Shown: piece by piece, positions 33,981-42,716 of the stretch
Layout of the letters: every line of letters begins with the position of its first letter
Numbering within the stretch: position 1 is the stretch's first letter
Source of the DNA: Dehalococcoidia bacterium
GTDB taxonomy: Bacteria; Chloroflexota; Dehalococcoidia; SM23-28-2
DNA length: 64,000 nt
NCBI GenBank assembly: GCA_030615765.1
Contig: JAUWYP010000007.1
Span: 1-64,000 of the forward strand
Reading direction: 5' to 3'
Position numbers and translations under genes: made by a program
Notes under the pieces: model-generated
Database searches by the model: none
What the model saw: only the letters and a program-made list of their open reading frames with translations
What the model was told of the DNA's origin: nothing

Positions 33981-35552
33981 TTGGAGGGACAGTTGGGCAA
34001 TAGCCGTCAAGACGTAATCACCGGACCAAGCCCGACCCGGCCCGGCCAGCAGGACGGCGGCTCCGCCTTGCACGCAGGCGCGACTGTCGGAGCGCGTCTC
34101 GCCGTGGTGCACCTGGCAGGAGGGCTGGCGTTTCTCGTCACCATCGCTGCGACCTTTGCCGTACAGCTCACCCTCCAAACCCCGGCCGGATACGTGGCCC
34201 AGGGGCTGCTCCTATTGGGTCTCGCTCTCGTTGCCTCTGGTCTTGTCTACCTGGACCGAAGAGCGCTGGCCCGATTAGCGCAGAGGTTGGCGGCAGACCT
34301 GTCGAAGCGGGAAGCTGAACTTGACGAGATCGCCAACCGCGACGACCTCACCCAGTTGGGGAACCGACGCTTCTTCTATGCTCGGCTGCAAGAAGAGCTA
34401 CAAACGTCCGCCCAAACCAAACACCCCATGACCATTCTGATGATCGACGTCGATGCTCTCAAGGCGATAAACGATGAATTTGGACACCATCTGGGAGACG
34501 CTGCACTAGTTGATTTGGCCAAGCTTATGACCAGGTGCGCTAGACCAAGGGATACCGTCGCCCGCCTGGGCGGCGACGAGTTCGCGATTATCATGCCGAA
34601 CACGGATCGTCGCGGAGCCAGCGCCCTGGCGAGTCGCCTCTGGCAGGAGCTCGACAACAACCCCATCCACCGAACGCCCGACGCCTATATCTATCTCGGA
34701 GTGTCGATCGGCGTCTCGGGCTTCCCCCGGAACGGTGATGAAGCGCAGGCACTGGTGCACTGGGCAGACGCCGACCTGTACGCGAACAAGCTTGCTCGCA
34801 AGGGGATAGCCAAAGGCTTTTTCGGACGAGACGGCTCACAGTTCGCTTCGGGGGTCGTTGGCGTCCTATGTGCAGCCCTCGACATTCGAGACAAGCTCAC
34901 CCACCGGCACTCGCAGCGTGTGGCCACAATGACCGTAGCCATGGGTCGACGTTTGGGACTGACCGAAGCATACCTTACCCAGTTGGCTAACGCCGCCGTT
35001 CTGCACGACATCGGCAAGATAGGTGTAGCCGACAGCGTTCTGTCCAAGCCTGCCGGCCTGGACGAAAACGAGTGGAAAGAGATACGCCGCCACCCGGAAC
35101 TCGGCTACGAACTGCTAAGAGGGTTCGATTTCCTCAAAGAGGCGGCAGAGATCGTCGTCGCTCATCACGAGAGGTACGACGGAGCAGGCTATCCAAGGGG
35201 ACTGGCTGGTGACGAGATCCCATTCGCGGCCCGCATCTTCGCCGTCATCGATGCTTTCGACGCCATGACCTCGCGCCGTCCCTACAGGGACCCACTATCG
35301 CGAGACCAAGCCTTTGAGGAGCTGCTCCGCAACGCCGGAACCCAGTTCGACCAGCAAGTGGTGAAGACGTTTGTAGAGGCCATGGGCGATGGCGCAAGGC
35401 AGCGCGAGGACAACAGCCTAGTCGCCGGAGGCACTGTCAGCGCAGCTAGCGGGCGTAGGCGCTGGTCATCGGCAGTCGACGATTCATTGGGAGGCGAGCG
35501 CCAGCGAGACCCCCACGCTGAACTTGTTGGACCCCGTGCTGATCGTGGGTAG
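33981..35552 (+). CDS. Membrane-anchored GGDEF + HD-GYP protein (c-di-GMP cyclase/phosphodiesterase)
   Basis: RLGGDEFAIIMPN; HDIGKIGVAD, HHERYDGAGYP, DAFDAMTSRRPYR; N-terminal hydrophobic segments. Start (TTG 33981) uncertain. Confidence 0.9.
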   Translation: MEGQLGNSRQDVITGPSPTRPGQQDGGSALHAGATVGARLAVVHLAGGLAFLVTIAATFAVQLTLQTPAGYVAQGLLLLGLALVASGLVYLDRRALARLAQRLAADLSKREAELDEIANRDDLTQLGNRRFFYARLQEELQTSAQTKHPMTILMIDVDALKAINDEFGHHLGDAALVDLAKLMTRCARPRDTVARLGGDEFAIIMPNTDRRGASALASRLWQELDNNPIHRTPDAYIYLGVSIGVSGFPRNGDEAQALVHWADADLYANKLARKGIAKGFFGRDGSQFASGVVGVLCAALDIRDKLTHRHSQRVATMTVAMGRRLGLTEAYLTQLANAAVLHDIGKIGVADSVLSKPAGLDENEWKEIRRHPELGYELLRGFDFLKEAAEIVVAHHERYDGAGYPRGLAGDEIPFAARIFAVIDAFDAMTSRRPYRDPLSRDQAFEELLRNAGTQFDQQVVKTFVEAMGDGARQREDNSLVAGGTVSAASGRRRWSSAVDDSLGGERQRDPHAELVGPRADRG

Positions 35553-35574
35553 ACAGCTCTTCCAGTGAGAAATA

Positions 35575-35690
35575 GCTCCCCGCCTGATAGGTCCGACTCC
35601 TGGCCAAGTAGCGGTCCTGGCCGGCCAGCTTCACCACCCTCACGCCCTGGGCCCTCGCCCCTGGTCTGAGGATGGATACCTTGTACCCTA
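35575..35690 (-). pseudogene. Decayed SWIM-gene fragment (copy 2)
   Basis: LRPGARAQGVRVVKLAGQDRYLARSRTYQAGSYFSLEE, lacks the SWIM CxC...CxH half. Confidence 0.75.
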
Positions 35691-35944
35691 GTCGTACATG
35701 TGTGCACCATGCTTGGGTGTTCCTCATACAGGCGCCCCCTCCGGAGTCTCGATGCCTTTCGGTAGCTAGTCGATGTCAACAGGCATGCAGCGGGCCATGG
35801 CGCTTATGCTGACGCACTGGCACGTGCCCGCCTCCGTGGCTATGCTATTGATGACGCAATACCCCCGTTGACCGAAACCCCGGAGACTTTCATGGTGCAC
35901 TGTCGAACCGCACCTTCGCGCGCCAGGGCGATCCTGCTGCTGGT

Positions 35945-36178
35945 GATTCAGGCGGCCTCTGGACTATCGGCTCGTCGTCCTCATGGCCATCCTGCCCGAT
36001 GTCATAGACCGGGCTTGGAGACCGCATCGAAGCCATCCTCGGTACATACGGCGGAGCGAGCGTCCGGTCCTTTCTCATCGACGCCGGCGGTCTGGCGGCA
36101 CTAGCGATTCTGGCCTATGGGGCCAAGCTCTACAGGCGAAATCGTCTTGAGCGGCTCATAGTCACCGGAGAGCTATAG
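35945..36178 (+). pseudogene. Internally deleted copy of the 44800..45360 membrane-protein gene
   Basis: tggactatcggctcgtcgtcctcatggccatcctgcccgatgtcatagaccggg matches 44877+, then jumps to ggagaccgcatcg...ggtacatacggcggagcgag...cgtcttgagcggctcatagtcaccggagagctatag matching 45198-45360. Confidence 0.8.
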
Positions 36179-36184
36179 ATCCCT

Positions 36185-36290
36185 GGTCGGCCGCATAAGC
36201 GGGTGCTGTTCGCCTAGGTGGCCACCCTTCTGGATCAGCTGCTGGCCGCCACGTAGATGGCTCCCTGCGGCGCCGCCTCCACGACCTGGG
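36185..36290 (+). pseudogene. IS21-type istB fragment (copy C)
   Basis: gcataagcgggtgctgttcgcctaggtggccacccttctggatcagctgctggccgccacgtagatggctccctgcggcgccgcctccacgacctggg matches 45372-45470. Confidence 0.65.
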
Positions 36291-37138
36291 AAGGTGAACA
36301 TCCTGCTGGCTGATGCCCTGGTGAGGTTCGTGGTGGTCTGGGGGTGGGAGTAGGGCTAGGCGACAGGACCGGCTCTATCTGAGGCGGCGAGGCAAGGGCC
36401 TGCATTCGCTGCACTTCCTGCGAAAGCTCGTGTGCAGAAATCTGCACATTCTGCACACTAATACTGGGGGCGGTGGTAGCGGCGATCCCCAGGAAGGGCA
36501 CTACGAGATATAGGGCGATGTTAGTCATGCCGTGGGAAAGGGTGACGCCCAGGAGACAGCGCGTCTTGGCCACTACCAAGCCAAACATCAACCCTACCGC
36601 GAATACGAAGGCCACGTCGACCGCTGACTTGTAGCCCAAGTGGAGGACGGCGAAGATGACCGTCACATACAGGATGGCAGACTTTCCCAAGGCATCGCTG
36701 GACGCCGACTGCATGACGCCTCGAAACACCAACTCCTCATCGAAGCCTGTACCAATAAGAAGAATTAGGGCGGGCACCCAGAAGGCGCCCCAACTGAATT
36801 CGTCGATGAGGGCTCAGGTTTGAGGATGAAATACTCGGCGAGGCCGCCAGCCTGGAGCGTTTTGGTTGCGCCCTCATCCTGGTGACCGACGGAGCCGGGG
36901 CGCGGTGGACGTTCGACCCGTGAGAAGTCGGCCCTCGTTGATGGGGGCGATTCGGTTGCCTGATGCGTCCGGCCGTGGCGGGTAGCGTCAAAAAAGATGG
37001 CTGCGGTTGCCGCCCGCGACTTTCGGCAGCCAGGCTGGCTAGCCCGATATCATACCCCATATCCTCGCGAATACGTAGAACGCCCACCACCACAATAAAG
37101 GTAACCTTCGAGAGCCAAGGGGCAGGGGGCACGGACAT
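36235..37138 (-). pseudogene. Decayed CPBP-family (CAAX-like) intramembrane protease
   Basis: FDEELVFRGVMQS...HLGYKSAVDVAFVFAVGLMFGLVVAKTRCLLGVTLSHGMTNIALY in 36235..36777; upstream frame ALIDEFSWGAFWVPALILLIGTGF is interrupted by a stop; further hydrophobic remnant near 37100. Confidence 0.6.
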
Positions 37139-37252
37139 CCGACTCTTGCCCTCGCCCCTCGGCCCTCTTGTGGGCAGTGACTGGTTAACCTTTGCTGATC
37201 GTCGAGCGTTTTAAAAAGTTGACCGCTGATTGGAAGTCTCTGCCTGAGACTC

Positions 37253-37281
37253 TTGACAAACCTGTGGTGGTTGTATAAAGT
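37253..37281 (+). promoter_or_regulatory. Candidate promoter
   Basis: TTGACA (37253-37258), then TATAAA (15-nt spacer) or TAAAGT (17-nt spacer). Confidence 0.45.
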
Positions 37282-37462
37282 CTGGCCTTGGTGGCTGTAG
37301 AGCTTGTGGCGGGGGAGCCTGCGTACCGGGTGGAGATGTTGCTAGAGGCTCGACGGAAGGAAATCCAGAGTAAGTTAACGATTGACCATGAAAAGACGGC
37401 GCTAAGGCTTGACAAGAGTGAGGAAGTTTCGGACAATCGTTAAAACTGTATAGGAGGATGCT

Positions 37463-37744
37463 GTGCGAAAAGATCTGATTCGCGTATTGGTGGGCCTGGG
37501 CTTGGTCGGGGTTGTTGCGTTGGCCCTGGGGATTAGTACGTTCTTGTTCTCCCTCGAGCCGACACTAGTGAGCCACGCGCAGGAGACACCGGTGATCCCA
37601 ATCGGTCTTCCCCCTACGGGTCTCGGTCAGGCAGGTGGCGGCGGGTTTGACCTGACGCTGTGGATCGGGACTGGCCTCGCTGGCATCGCCTTGCTGGCGG
37701 CGGGGATCTTCCTGGCGGCGCGCCGTTCCAAGGCCGAGAGCTAA
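37463..37744 (+). CDS. Small secreted/membrane protein with LPPTG-TM-RR C-terminus (sortase-substrate-like)
   Basis: GTG start after TAGGAGG; N-terminal TM; IGLPPTGLGQAGGGGFDLTLWIGTGLAGIALLAAGIFLAARRSKAES. Confidence 0.75.
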   Translation: MRKDLIRVLVGLGLVGVVALALGISTFLFSLEPTLVSHAQETPVIPIGLPPTGLGQAGGGGFDLTLWIGTGLAGIALLAAGIFLAARRSKAES

Positions 37745-39333
37745 GGCCCAGAGGAAGAAACTGAATGTGACCTACGGCCGTCCTCGACTGACGAGGGTGG
37801 CCGTAGGTGTGGGTTATTTAGCAAGTACACAGTAGCCGGCAAGACATTATCGAATTTCGATGCCCCCTCAAGGTAGGGGGCATCTGTCTTTATCTTGAAG
37901 ACCAGGGTGCCAGCGGAGCGCACGTCCTCTTCGAACGCGTCTCCGAAGTGCTGGCGGACCGCTTCGTCCACGATGACCAGCACAGGACGGTCATCCGACT
38001 CTGATGACAGGCATTTGGAGAGGTCTGGTGCCGAAAGCCTTCTGGCCGGCAGGTCAGCGACAAGGTAGTAGACCTCAGGAGAGTAACTGCAGACGATGAC
38101 GTCAGGCAGGGCCAGGCCCGCGACGCCTTCCTGTACGCCCTGGGCGATTTCGTATTGGTAGCTGTGACTAGGGTGCCATCGTGCTTCGGTCTGGCCAAGC
38201 TGCCCCAGCAGCAACAGCCCTGCCGCCAGGCCAAACACGCCGGATAGCACTGCCGCCCGCATCGGCGACGCCTCGCGAATGGCGCGAGCAGCCCACTCCC
38301 AGGTGGTCTCGAACCCGACACCCGCTGCGTATGCCAGAAGCGGCACCATGCCAGCGAGCAAACGGATATCGTTCCGGGGGGCCTGCAGCGCCACCAGAAG
38401 CACCAGACCAGGCCACAGCGGCCAGAGCCTCGTGTCTCTTCTCCGCAGGCCGACAGCCAGGCCGACGGCGCCGCCGAGAACCACCACGGGCTCTTGGATG
38501 ACAAAGCTCGCCATACCTGACGCAAAGCCCAGCTTCGCCGCATCGCCCGAATGGGCTACCCCAGAAAAGCCAGAACGCAGCAAGTAGAAAGGATTAAGCG
38601 AGAACCCGTCGGCGACATTCTGGGTCAGCCACCCACAGAGAACCGACAGAGCAACGATGGAGACGGCCAAGGCCAGCAGGAAATCGCGTTGTACGGAGGC
38701 TCGCCCTTCCTGCGCACCTCTGGCGTTCATGCGAAGGAACAGGACGCAGGTCGGAAGAAGCAACAGAAGCTCTAGCCGAACCAGAAGCATGAGCGCGGCC
38801 GCCAGGCCCGCCACAATGCCCAGAAACCTCATCTGCCTCCGCCCGGCGAGGACGCACAGAAGGAATGTCAGAACGATCAGGAAGCTCGCCAGCGCCTCCG
38901 ACATGACAAAACGCGACCAGGCCACTCCACTGAATGAGATGGCCATCGCGAGAGCGGCGCCTGTTGCAGCCATCCGAGAACCCAACCCTTCGAGGGTGAG
39001 GAAGTACATAAGGGGAATTGTGACCGTACCCGCCACGAACGAGAGGACGAGCCCAGATACAAGAGGGTCGTCGCTGAGCCACGAGAGGAGCGAGGCAAAC
39101 AAGGGGTAGCCCATCCGGTAGAAGGGGATCGCCCAGGGATCGCCCCCGACGCCCATGGAGGGATCGACAGGTACCGAGTTGGATAGGGCCCTTGCCAGAA
39201 GCATGGACTGGAAGGAATCAGGGTAAAGGGGGATGCCTCCCTGGGCTCCTAGCCGGACCAGTACCGCCAATGCGGTCAAGCCCGAAAGGCTGGCAACGAG
39301 GAGAAGACCCTTTCTGTTCCAAGCGATGTGCAC
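37741..39333 (-). CDS. Polytopic membrane glycosyltransferase-like protein (GT39/PMT type)
   Basis: Multiple TM segments; early acidic-loop region GIPLYPDSFQSMLLARALSNS; ends 4 bp into the preceding + gene. Confidence 0.7.
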   Translation of the reverse strand: MHIAWNRKGLLLVASLSGLTALAVLVRLGAQGGIPLYPDSFQSMLLARALSNSVPVDPSMGVGGDPWAIPFYRMGYPLFASLLSWLSDDPLVSGLVLSFVAGTVTIPLMYFLTLEGLGSRMAATGAALAMAISFSGVAWSRFVMSEALASFLIVLTFLLCVLAGRRQMRFLGIVAGLAAALMLLVRLELLLLLPTCVLFLRMNARGAQEGRASVQRDFLLALAVSIVALSVLCGWLTQNVADGFSLNPFYLLRSGFSGVAHSGDAAKLGFASGMASFVIQEPVVVLGGAVGLAVGLRRRDTRLWPLWPGLVLLVALQAPRNDIRLLAGMVPLLAYAAGVGFETTWEWAARAIREASPMRAAVLSGVFGLAAGLLLLGQLGQTEARWHPSHSYQYEIAQGVQEGVAGLALPDVIVCSYSPEVYYLVADLPARRLSAPDLSKCLSSESDDRPVLVIVDEAVRQHFGDAFEEDVRSAGTLVFKIKTDAPYLEGASKFDNVLPATVYLLNNPHLRPPSSVEDGRRSHSVSSSGP

Positions 39334-39539
39334 TAATTGTGACCCCGAGAACTACCCTGACTCCCTGCCCGCATGCCTGTGTAAGGCGATCGTACTGGAC
39401 GACTGCGCAGCTAGGCAGGGATAACCGAACAATACTACAAGTACGCGTTCGAATCTAGCGTTAGGGGGTTCTCGCTGTCAAGCCACGTCGACAGGGCAGC
39501 TCACCCCACTCCGCCGCTCAGACCTAGCGCGAGGCCCTA

Positions 39540-40050
39540 ACAGTCACGCTGATAAGGCTACTTGCCGATCTTCCCCGGGGCCGCCTGTCTCTGAAGAGTC
39601 GTTTTGATCCTGCAGCGACGCACATAGTCCACCAGCGCCTCCAGGCTGTGGATCCGCATCGGTTTCAGAGCGAATGCCGCAGCGCCCCCGAGGCCTGGAA
39701 GCAACCTCCAGGAGAGTCATTCCGACCAACGTTGTGCTGTCGCCGGCTATGAGTGCTATGGCCAGGTCGTTGGGGCACTGATGGTTGATGAGGACGGCGA
39801 CCAGGGTCACCAGAAGGCCACGGGCAAAGGCCCAGACGAAGCGGCTTGGGTGCCTGGCCAGGTAGTACTAGCCCAGGAGGGCGATCGTCGCAAGGTCCAG
39901 GCAGAGGCCACTTTGGGTACTAGGAGCATCGACACTCCCATTGGCCCGTAATAGATGGCCTTGCCGAGGATGGCCACGGTGGCCTACACTCTTCCCGGTT
40001 ATAGCACCGCCGTGTTGAATCCCCGAGAGTTGCGGCTTGCAGAAGCATCC
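39540..40050 (-). pseudogene. Decayed membrane-protein remnant
   Basis: LATIALLG*YYLARHPSRFVWAFARGLLVTLVAVLINHQCPNDLAIALIAGDSTTLVG across a stop and frame changes. Confidence 0.4.
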
Positions 40051-40086
40051 CACCGTTAGAGCAACAAGATAGGCAGCGAGAACCGC

Positions 40087-40362
40087 TCAGCTACCGCCGC
40101 CAAGGCGTCCCGGTGAGCTATGTCTCTTGTTCAGCTTGTCCCTTAGAGCCTCAGCGTGCTTGCAGACCCCTCGATAGGTGAACCCCGGGCAGGTGCAGCG
40201 AACATGGCCCCAGGGGCTCACCCATAGCTCGAAGTAGCTCCCCGGCTCGTAGGTCCGGCTCCTGGCCAGGTAGCGGTCCCGGCCGGCCAGCTTCACCACC
40301 CTGACGCCGCGGGCCTCGCAGAGCCGACCCGCCGAGTTGCGGACGCCGCCCCGCAGCTTCAC
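40087..40362 (-). CDS. SWIM zinc-finger protein, chimeric copy 3
   Basis: MKLRGGVRNSAGRLCEARGVRVVKLAGRDRYLARSRTYEPGSYFELWVSPWGHVRCTCPGFTYRGVCKHAEALRDKL. N-terminus from the 42703-type gene, remainder from the 41976-type SWIM gene. Confidence 0.75.
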   Translation of the reverse strand: MKLRGGVRNSAGRLCEARGVRVVKLAGRDRYLARSRTYEPGSYFELWVSPWGHVRCTCPGFTYRGVCKHAEALRDKLNKRHSSPGRLGGGS

Positions 40363-40457
40363 GAAGCTGCAGGCAGTAGGCCGTGCTGGAGAAGGTTGCG
40401 GACCGAAGGCATTTTCCTTACAATAAGGTAAGGAGGGGTATGCTTACTCGGAGGACT

Positions 40458-40691
40458 ATGTCCATGGGAAAGAGCAAGATCACCACCAAAGGTCAGGTCA
40501 CTATACCCAAGGACGTACGAGAACGCCTCGGCCTTAGGCCCGGAGACGAGATCGAGTTCGTCGAGGACGGGGCGGGGTTCCGGGTGATGAAGCGCGTCCT
40601 CGCCTCTCCCTTCAAGAAGTATCGCGGTTACCTGAGGGGGCTGGCCGGTCGCGACCCTGATGACCTGGTGGAGCAGATGCGCGGTCGATGA
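40458..40691 (+). CDS. AbrB/MazE-type (VapB-like) antitoxin
   Basis: SKITTKGQVTIPKDVRERLGLRPGDEIEFVEDG; Shine-Dalgarno GGAGG before ATG 40458; ATGA overlap with the toxin gene. Confidence 0.88.
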   Translation: MSMGKSKITTKGQVTIPKDVRERLGLRPGDEIEFVEDGAGFRVMKRVLASPFKKYRGYLRGLAGRDPDDLVEQMRGR

Positions 40692-41155
40692 TCACGGCCG
40701 TCGACACCAATATTTTGCTTGACGTCCTCATCCCCGACGCGCCTCACGGCGACGCGTCCGAACGCGCCCTGGCCGAGGCCCTGAGGGCCGGCGCCCTCAT
40801 CATCAGCGAGCCGGTCTACGCCGAGCTGGCCGCCCACTTCCCCGAGCAGGAGGAGCTGGGGCGCTTTCTGACCGGTACCGGCCTTCGACTGGAGGCGTCT
40901 ACGCCCGACGCCCTGTATCAGGCCGGCAGAGCCTGGCGCGAGTACATGCGTCGGCGGCCTACACACCCGGCCTGTCCCCAGTGCGGGGCGTCACAAGAGC
41001 TTCTCTGCGAGCGGTGTGGCTCCAGCATTCAGCCCCGACAGCACGTGGTCGCCGACTTCATCATCGGGGCGCACGCATTGGTGCACGCCGACCGACTGCT
41101 GACACGGGATAGAGGGTACTACGCCAGCTACTTCCCCGAACTCACCCTGGGGTGA
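40688..41155 (+). CDS. PIN-domain (VapC-like) toxin with CPxC...CxxC insertion
   Basis: AVDTNILLDVLIPDAPHGDASERALAEAL; ACPQCGASQELLCERCGSSIQPRQHVVADFIIGAHALVHADRLLTRDRGYYASYFPELTL. Confidence 0.88.
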   Translation: MITAVDTNILLDVLIPDAPHGDASERALAEALRAGALIISEPVYAELAAHFPEQEELGRFLTGTGLRLEASTPDALYQAGRAWREYMRRRPTHPACPQCGASQELLCERCGSSIQPRQHVVADFIIGAHALVHADRLLTRDRGYYASYFPELTLG

Positions 41156-41199
41156 TGCCAAGGACAGGGGGTAGGTGCCTAGTGCGGAATTCGTTGGGG

Positions 41200-41613
41200 C
41201 TACGGTCGCCGCCCCTCGAGGGGCTTGACAATGAGGGCCCGGGAGTGGAGGGTCCGTGTGAGAACACCACCGCGTTCCAGCTGTCCCTCGGTGGTCATGC
41301 CCGAATGCAGGCAGGCCTCTAGCTGGCTTGCGTCCACGGCGGGCTTGACGCACCCAGCCAGGTGGGGGAAGGTAGCAAGGAGTCGCTCGGCGTCGTACTC
41401 CTTGCGGAAGCGTGGCTGGAGGTAGACGGTGACGCCCCGGAGCTCGTCGACGAAGGAGCCCTCCTCGGTCACCAGGTCCTTGAGGAGGTTCTTCACCTGT
41501 CCCAGCCGCTTCTCCAGGGGTTCCAGCTTCTCTTTGAGGTCGAGGTATTCGTCCACGAGGGCGGGCGCCACGTTCATCCCGCCGGTCCGCTCGTTAGTCG
41601 TGTCTAGCACCAT
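41200..41613 (-). CDS. Hypothetical protein with coiled-coil N-terminus
   Basis: ATG at 41613 follows AAGGAG; MVLDTTNERTGGMNVAPALVDEYLDLKEKLEPLEKRLGQVKNLLKDLVTEEGSFVDELRGVTVYLQPRFRKEYDAERLLATFP. Confidence 0.7.
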   Translation of the reverse strand: MVLDTTNERTGGMNVAPALVDEYLDLKEKLEPLEKRLGQVKNLLKDLVTEEGSFVDELRGVTVYLQPRFRKEYDAERLLATFPHLAGCVKPAVDASQLEACLHSGMTTEGQLERGGVLTRTLHSRALIVKPLEGRRP

Positions 41614-41727
41614 TGTTGTCTCCTTCGCCAGGGGGTCTGGCCGATGCTCAGGCGGTGTAGCCGCGGCAGGCATCGGACAGCTTCCAGGAACCGGGATGTC
41701 CGCCGCTCGCGGGAGCGCTCCCATTGT

Positions 41728-41976
41728 TCATCGGGTATCGGGCACACGGGGTTTGAGTCTGCCCCTCAGGGCCTCAGCGTGCTTGCAGATGCCGCGGTAG
41801 GTGAACCCCGGGCAGGTGCAGCGAACATGTCCCCAGGGGCTCACCCAGAGCTCGAAGTAGCTCCCCGGCTCGTAGGTCCGGCTCCTGGCCAGATAGCGGT
41901 CCTGGCCGGCCAGCTTCACCACCCTGACGCCGCGGGCCCTGGCCCGAGCTCTCTCCAACTGCTCCAACCTATCCAC
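41728..41976 (-). CDS. SWIM zinc-finger protein (intact copy)
   Basis: CTCPGFTYRGICKHAEALR fits the CxCxnCxH SWIM motif; overlaps the upstream ORF by 8 bp. Confidence 0.8.
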   Translation of the reverse strand: MDRLEQLERARARARGVRVVKLAGQDRYLARSRTYEPGSYFELWVSPWGHVRCTCPGFTYRGICKHAEALRGRLKPRVPDTR

Positions 41977-42703
41977 TAGTGGCCCCTTCCGCCGTGGCTG
42001 CCTTCCTTCCGTTGTCGTTGATCAGGTGGGACTGCAGGGTGGAATAGGCGTTCTGGGTGGCCAACCGGACGCAGCGAGCCAGGGCGGCTCGGTCATGGCG
42101 CTCCTCTTTGGCGAGGATGAAGCCCTCATCAACGTGGATGGTCAAGACCTGGCGGCACTTGGGCTGCTCGGCCGCACCCCACACGCCGGCCAAACCATTC
42201 TGGCCATGTACCTGGACTGCGGCCCTGAATGCCTCCTCGGTCTCCCACACCACGAGGGTGGGAGTGGCGATGACGGGAACGTCGATGGGTAGCGCATGGC
42301 GAGGCCCTTCGGCGAGCGTGAGGAGGCTTGAAGCCGCCTCTCGCTCCGCCTGTCGGGCTGAGATTCCGGTGTCGCCGGCTTGCTTTGCGGCCTGGCCCTG
42401 GCTGAACTGCCCGTTGCCGCTCCTCTCTTTGCTCTTCTGGGCTCTACTGAAGGCCTCTTCTGTGGTCTCCCTCACTCGGCCCTGGAGGACGGCCTTCTTC
42501 CGCATGAGCTCCCGCAGGCAGTTGTAGCCCACGAAGTGGTCCAGGCCGGTCAGAAGCTCCCGGATGCCATAGAGCCATCCTGGCTGACCTGAGCCGCAGG
42601 CCTCACAGAGCTCGCCCCTCGAGTTGCGGACGCCGCCCCGCAGCTTCACGAAGCTCTTGCCCCGGGAGAAGTTGTCTAGCTTGTCTTGATAGCTCTCTGC
42701 CAT
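41969..42703 (-). CDS. Hypothetical protein with Zn-ribbon-like N-terminus (LCEACGSG)
   Basis: Intact 244-aa ORF in tandem with HNH and SWIM genes; KLRGGVRNSRGELCEACGSGQPGWLYGIRELL. Confidence 0.7.
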   Translation of the reverse strand: MAESYQDKLDNFSRGKSFVKLRGGVRNSRGELCEACGSGQPGWLYGIRELLTGLDHFVGYNCLRELMRKKAVLQGRVRETTEEAFSRAQKSKERSGNGQFSQGQAAKQAGDTGISARQAEREAASSLLTLAEGPRHALPIDVPVIATPTLVVWETEEAFRAAVQVHGQNGLAGVWGAAEQPKCRQVLTIHVDEGFILAKEERHDRAALARCVRLATQNAYSTLQSHLINDNGRKAATAEGATSG

Positions 42704-42716
42704 GGTGCACCTCTAG

